NCBI GenBank assembly: GCA_021200535.1
Contig: JAJQGL010000007.1
Location: 1 to 40,590, forward strand
From: Clostridiaceae bacterium
GTDB lineage: Bacteria > Bacillota > Clostridia > Lachnospirales > Lachnospiraceae
Direction: 5' to 3'
Length of the DNA: 40,590 bases
Shown piece after piece: positions 34,527 to 40,590 of the stretch. A model generated the notes under the pieces. It saw nothing but the letters and a program-made list of their open reading frames with translations. It ran no database searches and was not told where the DNA came from. Position 1 is the first letter of the stretch. Every line of letters begins with the position of its first letter. A program made the translations under genes and the position numbers.

Positions 34527-37500
34527 ATGAACATTTCAACAAAACAGGTCAATAAAATTGCCATTGGGGAAGAGCTTTTTCATGAAGTTGTCGATGAACA
34601 CATCCCTGTTTTAATCAAAAAACAAACGGCCGTTCTGAATGATTTTTTCCATCAGATGAACCAATATATCACAAAGCACACGGAAACCTCTGACTGGTTT
34701 TATATCAGCAACCAAAACATTCTTTACAACAATGCAATCGTAGCACTGTTCCCAAACCTCAATGACTTTGAGCTGGGACACTGCCCGCTGAACCGCTCCT
34801 ACGATCCGGTTACCTTTCACAATGATTTTTCGGACTACAGCGGTACGCTGATGACTCCAAATGAATTTAAACGCGCATTTGCCGGAAAATTTGACAGCCT
34901 TTATGAATTTTGTCCGGAATATCTGTTTGACGGCTATTTTACAGTAATGGATTTTCACAGGGCGCTTCATGCAGACGGAATCCGCTCAAAACGCTGGAAC
35001 GGTTTTTCCAGGCAGGAGGCATATCATATTCCGCTGTACCGCTTAAACGGTATGGACAGTGAAACCATTCCGCCTGCCAAAACACTGCATTTCTGGCTTG
35101 ACCACAATCTGATACCGGATGATCTTCCGTCCGAGTATATTGCCACATATGAACACACACTTTCTCTGTATCAGGCAAGCAAAGAAAGCTTTGAATGGAA
35201 CGGAGATATCATTAAAATCCGCGAGGATGTCATCTTAGAGAACATTATGAGCGGAAAAGCAAACTTTTTTTCCGAGGATTCGTACCGTTCCTCTTTCCTG
35301 TATAATGCCAGAGAAAAAAGCATCTCTCTGGATAACCTGTCAGAATCTGCCCTGCAGATTGTAAAGGAACATCTTTTGTGCTGCGACCAGATCCGCGCTG
35401 ATTTTGACCGCTACGACGAAAACATTCTGATTGACCCCAACCGCGGCCACTGGGGGCTTTGGCAGGATCAAAATTCCACCTGCAAATATACTGCAAAGCT
35501 AAACACCCCGCTGATTGCACGCAATCCGGCAGCTGACATTAACACGGACGGCATTATCGGTATTGACTTCGGCACAAAAAGCACCGTTGTGGCATATCAG
35601 GACAACACAGAACGCATTACCCCTATGCGAATCGGCACCAGCCATTACTCCAAAAAGGCTGACTTAAAACAATACGAAAACCCTACTGTGATGGAACTGA
35701 TCAACCTGAAACGCTTCCTGGAACTGTACAACCAAAAAGAGGGGCGCCCGGATACGATGTGGGAAGACCTGACCATCTCACACACTGCCGGAAGCAGCAT
35801 GATGAACAGCACCAGCAATGACTATTACACCTATTTTAATGAGCTCAAGCAATGGGCCGGCAGCCAGAAAAAACAGATCCGCTTAAAAGATAAGGCTGGC
35901 AATGACATCTCATTACCTCCTTTCTCTGAAATTAAAGAAGGCGACTTCAATCCAATCGAAATTTATGCATATTACATTGGTCTTGCAATCAATAACATGA
36001 ATAACGGCATTTTCTTAAATTATCTGTTATCGTTTCCGGTTACATTTGAACATGCTACCTGCGATAAAATTGTAGACAGCTTTTACCGCGGCATACGCAA
36101 ATCGCTTCCAGACACGATTCTCCGGGACGAGCAGATCATGAAAAACTTCCGTGTAATCAAAGGTACCTCAGAGCCTGCCGCATATGCTATCTGTGCCCTG
36201 GAATCCTACGGATTTGACCTGGAAAACGGCGAATCCGAGGTTTATTATGGTATCTTTGATTTTGGCGGCGGCACAACAGATTTTGACTTTGGCCACTGGC
36301 ACACGCCAAATGAAGCGGACAGCCGCCGGTACGATTATGTTCTGGAATGTTACGGAAGCGGCGGCGACCAGTACCTGGGCGGCGAAAATCTCCTGCAGCT
36401 CATGTCATATGAGGTTTTCCGCGCCAATCAGGATAAGCTCCGCGACGACAATATTACCTTTTCTCTTCCGCCGGAATGCCAGCCATTCCCGGGCAGCGAA
36501 TCGCTGATCAGTGATTCGCAGGAAGCAAAGCTAAACACCAGGCAGCTGATGGAAAAGCTGCGCCCATTCTGGGAGCGCCCGGCAAATTACTCCGCACAGT
36601 ACCAGACTGGGAAAATCAAACTCTCCCTGTTTACAAAAACCGGTGAACAAAAACTCAATTATGAGCTGAATGCAAACATGACCCTGCTTGACCGCCTTCT
36701 CCATAAGCGCATTGAGCTTGGTATCGCCAATTTTTTTGAGTGCTTAAAGGCAACATTCAAAGAAAAGCTGGGGACTGACATTCACAAAATCCATATTTTC
36801 CTCGCAGGTAACGGAAGCCGTTCCCAGATATTGACAGAGCTTTTTGAAACATATATGGTAACCTATGCAACCGATTTGCGCTATCATCTGAACACAAGCA
36901 TCGACAATGATTTCTTTGAGTTGCATCCGGCGCTTGGCATGGATGATACCGCACCGGAAAAACCGGCAGCTGCGCAAATTCCATCTGCTATTGATTCCCT
37001 CAGGCAGACCTCCGAAATCGGCGATCTGGCGCAGAACATCTTTTCTTCTGCCAGCCAGCAGGATGAGATCCTGTCTATTACAAAACCAAACGGAAAAACC
37101 GGAGTGGCATTTGGCCTTCTGGAGGGACGCCCTGGCGGACGCATTAAGGTTATAATGCCAAAAAGCCAGGATGTTGCAAAAACGGTTTCCGATATTCGTT
37201 TCCGCTTTTACATTGGATATAAAAAGAAAAACCGTTTTCAGATGATCTCTGATCCGACGCTGCCTTATCACAAATGGACCTATCTGTGCGACGCGTCATC
37301 AGAAGATTTTGCAATTTATTATACACCGCGCTCTGAGGCAGCAGGCGGCAATATGGATATCTTTAATGCCTACAAGAAAAACTGCAGGCTGACAAAGACA
37401 TATCCGGACGCTGCCATTTATTATCGCGCAACAGCGCCGGATACAATCGAATATACGGTCTTTGGAAATGACGACAAAAAAGCGGAAAAAGCTTTGGAAC

Positions 37501-37529
37501 CGCTTACCCGTGTAGAACTGGTATATTAA
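34527..37529 (+). CDS. Hsp70/actin-fold ATPase with unrecognised flanking domains
   Basis: A 1000-residue protein whose middle is a full Hsp70/actin-type nucleotide-binding domain. It has phosphate-1 GIIGIDFGTKSTVVAYQD (~342-358), connect-1-like LLSFPVTFEHATCDKIVDSFYRGI (~499), the SEPAAYAIC element (~548), phosphate-2 YGIFDFGGGTTDFDF (~574-588), the adenosine motif IHIFLAGNGSRSQ (~755-767), and GVAFGLLEG (~859). The glycine-rich loops and catalytic-type acidic residues are intact, so ATP binding and hydrolysis are expected. Unlike DnaK, the domain is preceded by ~340 residues with no recognised motif (includes DPNRGHWGLWQ) and lacks the usual beta-sandwich substrate domain and helical lid. 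The C-terminal ~140 residues (KKKNRFQMISDPTLPYHKWTYL ...) form a different, beta-rich-looking domain. No membrane segment. Ribosome site AAGGAGG lies 7 bases before the ATG. Partner of the GrpE-like protein upstream; the substrate is unknown. It ends at the bidirectional terminator. Confidence 0.85.
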   Translation: MNISTKQVNKIAIGEELFHEVVDEHIPVLIKKQTAVLNDFFHQMNQYITKHTETSDWFYISNQNILYNNAIVALFPNLNDFELGHCPLNRSYDPVTFHNDFSDYSGTLMTPNEFKRAFAGKFDSLYEFCPEYLFDGYFTVMDFHRALHADGIRSKRWNGFSRQEAYHIPLYRLNGMDSETIPPAKTLHFWLDHNLIPDDLPSEYIATYEHTLSLYQASKESFEWNGDIIKIREDVILENIMSGKANFFSEDSYRSSFLYNAREKSISLDNLSESALQIVKEHLLCCDQIRADFDRYDENILIDPNRGHWGLWQDQNSTCKYTAKLNTPLIARNPAADINTDGIIGIDFGTKSTVVAYQDNTERITPMRIGTSHYSKKADLKQYENPTVMELINLKRFLELYNQKEGRPDTMWEDLTISHTAGSSMMNSTSNDYYTYFNELKQWAGSQKKQIRLKDKAGNDISLPPFSEIKEGDFNPIEIYAYYIGLAINNMNNGIFLNYLLSFPVTFEHATCDKIVDSFYRGIRKSLPDTILRDEQIMKNFRVIKGTSEPAAYAICALESYGFDLENGESEVYYGIFDFGGGTTDFDFGHWHTPNEADSRRYDYVLECYGSGGDQYLGGENLLQLMSYEVFRANQDKLRDDNITFSLPPECQPFPGSESLISDSQEAKLNTRQLMEKLRPFWERPANYSAQYQTGKIKLSLFTKTGEQKLNYELNANMTLLDRLLHKRIELGIANFFECLKATFKEKLGTDIHKIHIFLAGNGSRSQILTELFETYMVTYATDLRYHLNTSIDNDFFELHPALGMDDTAPEKPAAAQIPSAIDSLRQTSEIGDLAQNIFSSASQQDEILSITKPNGKTGVAFGLLEGRPGGRIKVIMPKSQDVAKTVSDIRFRFYIGYKKKNRFQMISDPTLPYHKWTYLCDASSEDFAIYYTPRSEAAGGNMDIFNAYKKNCRLTKTYPDAAIYYRATAPDTIEYTVFGNDDKKAEKALEPLTRVELVY

Positions 37530-37534
37530 GGTCG

Positions 37535-37580
37535 AAAAAAGGGGCTGCCGCACCAAATAAATAGTGCGCAGCCCTTTTTT
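37535..37580. terminator. Bidirectional terminator between the Hsp70-like gene and trmL
   Basis: A GC-rich stem GGGGCTGCCGCAC with GTGCGCAGCCC and a ~10-base AT loop. It is flanked by an A-run (37535-37540) and a T-run (37575-37580), so it can terminate in both directions. It shares bases with the trmL stop codon. Confidence 0.88.
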
Positions 37581-38082
37581 ATCTGCTCCAATGCAAACGG
37601 TGCAAATCACCTTCTGTCTGCATGGAAAAAAATCGGTTCTGCCGGAGCGCCTCATAGAGGACGACTGCCACCGAATTAGACAGATTCAGCGACCGGATAT
37701 TCGGATTCATTGGAATCCGGATTGCCGTATCTTCATATTGGACTAAAAGCTCTTCCGGTATCCCGGCGCTTTCCTTTCCAAACATGATATAGGCATCCTG
37801 CGGATAAGACACATCACAATAATTTCTCTTTGCTTTGGTGGTCGCCATATACATTTTTCCCTCTGCATCGGGGTTTTGTTCCCAAAAATCATCAAGGCAG
37901 TCATAGATTGCCACATCCAGCTGGTCCCAATAATCCAGCCCCGCACGCTTCAGAGTTTTATCGTTGATCCGGAACCCCATTGGTTCAATCAGATGCAGCC
38001 TTGTCCCCGTCGCACAGCAGGTTCTTCCGATATTTCCCGTATTTGCCGGCATCTCCGGCTCCAATAATACTATATTTAACAT
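37579..38082 (-). CDS. trmL: tRNA (cytidine/uridine-34) 2'-O-methyltransferase
   Basis: SPOUT-class enzyme that methylates the ribose of the wobble base in some tRNA-Leu species. The 167-residue protein contains the family's ordered motifs: MPANTGNIGRTC (~10-21), LIEPMGFRI, MFGKESAGIPEELL and, in the C-terminal trefoil knot, RIPMNPNIRSLNLSNSVAVVLYEALRQ, which binds S-adenosylmethionine. The start at 38082 (MLNIVLLEPEM) matches the family; a TTG four codons earlier is in frame. A ribosome site is not obvious for either. It is oriented against the Hsp70-like gene, ending in the shared terminator, and follows the aminotransferase gene by 59 bp. Confidence 0.93.
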   Translation of the reverse strand: MLNIVLLEPEMPANTGNIGRTCCATGTRLHLIEPMGFRINDKTLKRAGLDYWDQLDVAIYDCLDDFWEQNPDAEGKMYMATTKAKRNYCDVSYPQDAYIMFGKESAGIPEELLVQYEDTAIRIPMNPNIRSLNLSNSVAVVLYEALRQNRFFSMQTEGDLHRLHWSR

Positions 38083-38141
38083 ATTTTTATACAACTGCAG
38101 GATTGTCTGCTGTATGAACCGGACAATTCATGCTGCGCAGC

Positions 38142-39305
38142 TTACTCTGCGCGCAGACGGCCAATAAATGCCTGCAGCCTTCCCAGCGCCTCCTTCAAAT
38201 CTTCGATAGAATATGCATAGGAAATGCGCAGAAAGCCCTCGCCACTGCTGCCAAACGCAGTTCCCGGCACAACGGCAACCTTTTCTTCCTCCAGAAAACG
38301 CGTTGCAAACTCATCCGATGTCATGCCAAATTCTTTTATGCACGGAAAAATATAAAACGCTCCATATGGTTCAAAGCATTGAAGCCCCATATCACGAAAC
38401 ATGCGCAGCACAAAGTTTCTTCTCTGGTCATATGACAAGCGCATCTTCTGTACCGCCTCATCGCCGCGGCGCAGCGCTTCCACTGCAGCATACTGGCTTG
38501 TAGTCGGCGCACACATAATCGCAAACTGATGAATTTTAAGCATCTGATCCAGAATCACCTTCGGCCCGCATGCATATCCGAGACGCCATCCGGTCATCGC
38601 ATACGCTTTTGAAAAGCCATTAATAACAATCGTCCTCTCCCGCATTCCCGGAAAAGAAGCAATGGAAACATGATCCCCTCCATAGGTCAGCTCTGCATAA
38701 ATTTCATCTGACAATACATACAGGTCATGTTCAATAATTACATCAACAATCTCCTGTAAATCCTCCCGCGTCATTACCGCTCCCGTTGGATTGTTTGGAA
38801 ACGGCAGCACCAAAATCTTTGTCCTGTCAGTAATCGCATCCAAAATCTGCTGTTTTTTTAGTTTAAATTCATTTTCTTCCTTTAGCTCAATAATAACCGG
38901 AACGCCATCTGCCAGCACAACGCATGGCTCATAGGAAACATAGCATGGCTGCGGGATAAGCACCTCATCTCCAGGGTCAAGCATGGCGCGGAACGCTGCA
39001 TCGATCGCTTCACTGCCTCCAACCGTTACCATAACCTCTTCCGCATGATAGCTTAAATCAAAACGGCGCTTTAAATAATATGTAATTTCCTCTTTTAACT
39101 CTTTTAATCCGGCATTGGACGTATAGAAAGTCCTTCCACGTTCCAGCGAATAAATCCCCTCTTCCCGGATAAACCACGGCGTATCAAAATCGGGTTCACC
39201 CACGCCGAGGGAAATGGCATCCTTCATCTCACTGACAATGTCAAAAAATTTCCGGATACCGGAAGGTTCTATTGTCTTTACTTTCTTAGATAACGGATCT
39301 CTCAT
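38142..39305 (-). CDS. Class I/II PLP-dependent aminotransferase
   Basis: Fold-type I aminotransferase of 387 residues. It opens DPLSKKVKTIEPSGIRKFFDIVSEMKDAISLGVGEPDFDTP. The cofactor residues are in TVGGSEAIDAA, LPFPNNPTGAVM and LSDEIYAELTYGGD. The Schiff-base lysine is in NGFSKAYAMTGWRLGY (~Lys231). The substrate arginine is in GFLRISYAYS. This resembles the aspartate/alanine-type (AspC/PatA-like) subgroup; the amino-acid pair used cannot be set from sequence. It overlaps the Lrp/AsnC gene by 4 bp (ATGA), so the two are translationally coupled. The neighbouring Lrp-type regulator may sense the amino acid this enzyme makes or uses. Confidence 0.94.
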   Translation of the reverse strand: MRDPLSKKVKTIEPSGIRKFFDIVSEMKDAISLGVGEPDFDTPWFIREEGIYSLERGRTFYTSNAGLKELKEEITYYLKRRFDLSYHAEEVMVTVGGSEAIDAAFRAMLDPGDEVLIPQPCYVSYEPCVVLADGVPVIIELKEENEFKLKKQQILDAITDRTKILVLPFPNNPTGAVMTREDLQEIVDVIIEHDLYVLSDEIYAELTYGGDHVSIASFPGMRERTIVINGFSKAYAMTGWRLGYACGPKVILDQMLKIHQFAIMCAPTTSQYAAVEALRRGDEAVQKMRLSYDQRRNFVLRMFRDMGLQCFEPYGAFYIFPCIKEFGMTSDEFATRFLEEEKVAVVPGTAFGSSGEGFLRISYAYSIEDLKEALGRLQAFIGRLRAE

Positions 39306-39787
39306 GGTGTAATCAACATCCTTTCTGATTCATTCTGCTCATCTGTCATGACCAGACCATGCTCCTTATATTTCTTTAAAACGAAATAGGTCGCAGTGCT
39401 CGTTACATACTCCAGGGTAGACAATTTTTCCGATACAAAATGCGCCACCTCATGCATACTCTTTCCCTGAATCAGCACAGTCAGGTCAAAACCGCCCGAC
39501 ATCAGATAAAGGCTCTCTACCTCTTCAAAGCGGTAGATCCGCTCCGCAACCTTGTTAAAACCCATATCACGCTGCGGTGTCACCTTTACCTCAATCAAAG
39601 CCGTCACCTTTTCACAGTCTGTCTGATCCCAGTTGATCAGTGTAGGATAGCCGCAGATCACGTTGGCATCTTCCATCTCCTGAATTTCATCCCTGACTGC
39701 CGCTTCGTCTACCGCCAGCATGGCTGCCATATCCTCCGTAGAAATGCGGCTGTTTTTGCTAAGCATGTCTAAAATCTGTTTTTTCAT
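39302..39787 (-). CDS. Lrp/AsnC-family transcriptional regulator
   Basis: A 161-residue regulator. The N-terminal HTH covers ISTEDMAAMLAVDEAAVRDEIQEMEDANVICGY (~14-47), followed by the RAM ligand-binding domain with TALIEVKVTPQRDMGFNKVAERIYRFEEVESLYLMSGGFDLTVLIQGKSMHEVAHFV, containing the G-x-x-D loop that binds amino acids in this family. AGGAGG precedes the ATG by 8 bases, and the ATG overlaps the preceding gene's stop (ATGA). Its own stop overlaps the aminotransferase start, so the three genes form a tight operon. It is likely to act on amino-acid metabolism, possibly on this operon itself. Confidence 0.95.
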   Translation of the reverse strand: MKKQILDMLSKNSRISTEDMAAMLAVDEAAVRDEIQEMEDANVICGYPTLINWDQTDCEKVTALIEVKVTPQRDMGFNKVAERIYRFEEVESLYLMSGGFDLTVLIQGKSMHEVAHFVSEKLSTLEYVTSTATYFVLKKYKEHGLVMTDEQNESERMLITP

Positions 39788-40590
39788 TGCACGGACCTCC
39801 TGATTTTTATTTTATATAGTTCATCACTTCCCGCAGGCTCCAGAAAACGGGTTTCTTCTCCACGGACAACCACCCTGTCATTTGTTTCCGTCGCGCGTCC
39901 AATCACCGCTGCCGGAATCCCTGCTTTTGCTAACGCCTGCACCAGCAAATTTCCATCCGAACATCCTATTAACATAGAACCGCTTGACATCATCTGATAT
40001 GGATTAATACCAAATGGCTCACATACTTCTATGGTTTCCTGACGTATTGGAATTTTCATAAGATCTGCTGTAATGCCTACACCGGAGGCAGCGCCCATTT
40101 CCCACAATGCTCCAAAAATTCCGCCCTCTGTCACATCATGCATGGCGCTGACGCCGGTGCTCATGGCGACTGCAGCCTCCGGCACAACCGAAATATACTG
40201 AATAAGGGCTGCAGCCGTATCCAGCAGCTCTGAAGGAAGCACTGCTTCCAGCTCTGCTCTCTTTTCCTGCGCAATAATCGCCGTTCCCTCCAAACCGGCC
40301 CATTTTGTCATGACCAGCTCGTCTCCCGGCTTTAATCCCGCAGTCGATACGAGTGCACCCCTTTTAACTTTTCCAATTCCAGTCACTGTAATCACAGGTT
40401 TGGCAACAGCATCCGTCACCTCTGTATGTCCGCCTATAATTTCAATCTCCAGTTCACGGCAGACCTGTTCTATTTCCCCCATCAGCTCCCGCAGAAATTT
40501 TTCTCTCTTTTTCGGCGGCAATAAAATGCTTAACAGGATTCCAACCGGCTCTGCGCCGGAAGATGCAATATCATTCGCAGTAATATGCAC
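39784..40590 (-). CDS. HypE/AIR-synthase-like protein (5' end cut by window)
   Basis: The C-terminal ~268 residues of a member of the AIR synthase (PurM) superfamily, most like the HypE-type subgroup: HITANDIASSGAEPVGILLSILLP, EIEIIGGHTEVTDAVAKPVITVTGIGK, DELVMTKWAGLEGTAIIA, SAMHDVTEGGIFGALWEMGAASGVGI, and the ATP-site-like NPYQMMSSGSMLIG. HypE dehydrates a thiocarboxamide during NiFe-hydrogenase maturation, but the cysteine-tailed C-terminus of true HypE is absent (it ends KIKIRRSVQ). No other hyp genes are visible, so a general AIR-synthase-related ATPase is the safer call. It runs off the right edge, so the start and N-terminus are unseen. It overlaps the Lrp/AsnC gene by 4 bp. Confidence 0.86.
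   Translation of the reverse strand: MHITANDIASSGAEPVGILLSILLPPKKREKFLRELMGEIEQVCRELEIEIIGGHTEVTDAVAKPVITVTGIGKVKRGALVSTAGLKPGDELVMTKWAGLEGTAIIAQEKRAELEAVLPSELLDTAAALIQYISVVPEAAVAMSTGVSAMHDVTEGGIFGALWEMGAASGVGITADLMKIPIRQETIEVCEPFGINPYQMMSSGSMLIGCSDGNLLVQALAKAGIPAAVIGRATETNDRVVVRGEETRFLEPAGSDELYKIKIRRSVQ

Overview
The window looks like chromosome of a motile, anaerobic Gram-positive of class Clostridia, most likely family Lachnospiraceae. The pointers are strong GGAGG-type ribosome sites, sigma-A promoters with 17-bp spacing, a tRNA-Thr-responsive T-box leader on thrS, a DUF815 ATPase, a DUF6240-type protein beside flagellin, and Lys-rich Ig-like and LRR-bearing secreted proteins. The family assignment is inference, since no rRNA or species marker is present. 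No prophage, insertion sequence or CRISPR array was found.

Layout. 1-3.4 kb (minus): a lone serine recombinase, efp with its own promoter and terminator, aroK, aroD, and a previously unlisted 44-residue membrane peptide ending 2 bp before aroD. 3.4-6 kb: ilvN-ilvC (minus) and a DegV-family lipid-binding protein (plus), fired from back-to-back consensus promoters. 6-12.3 kb (minus): a secreted transglutaminase-like protein, a DUF815 ATPase, argS, aroA, and a GGDEF-fold protein with a degenerate signature and an apparently frameshifted repeat tail. 12.4-15.6 kb: a palindromic repeat in a long leader, a GH25 muramidase whose 3' end overlaps a convergent TtcA-type tRNA-modification gene, and a membrane HtrA homologue that has lost two of its three catalytic residues. 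15.7-20.4 kb (plus): mutS2 and a two-component system. 20.4-26.6 kb (minus): pfkA, thrS with its T-box, an Ig/LRR surface protein preceded by 34-35 bp tandem repeats, and a chemoreceptor. 26.7-33.4 kb (minus): malQ, a FliS-like chaperone, flagellin, and a 1042-residue protein with a FliK-like C-terminus behind a sigma-28-like promoter. 33.6-37.5 kb (plus): a two-gene unit, described next. 37.6-40.6 kb (minus): trmL and a translationally coupled chain of a HypE/AIR-synthase-like protein (cut by the window edge), an Lrp/AsnC regulator and a class I aminotransferase.

The most unusual locus is 33.7-37.5 kb. The first gene encodes a coiled-coil protein whose last ~47 residues follow the GrpE head signature. 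The second encodes a 1000-residue protein with an Hsp70/actin-type ATPase core embedded between a ~340-residue N-terminal region and a C-terminal region, neither of which I recognise. Together they look like a private Hsp70-nucleotide-exchange-factor pair outside the normal dnaK locus.

Three shikimate genes (aroK, aroD, aroA) and two branched-chain amino-acid genes (ilvN, ilvC) give the left part a biosynthetic character. The centre-right part is devoted to motility and signalling.
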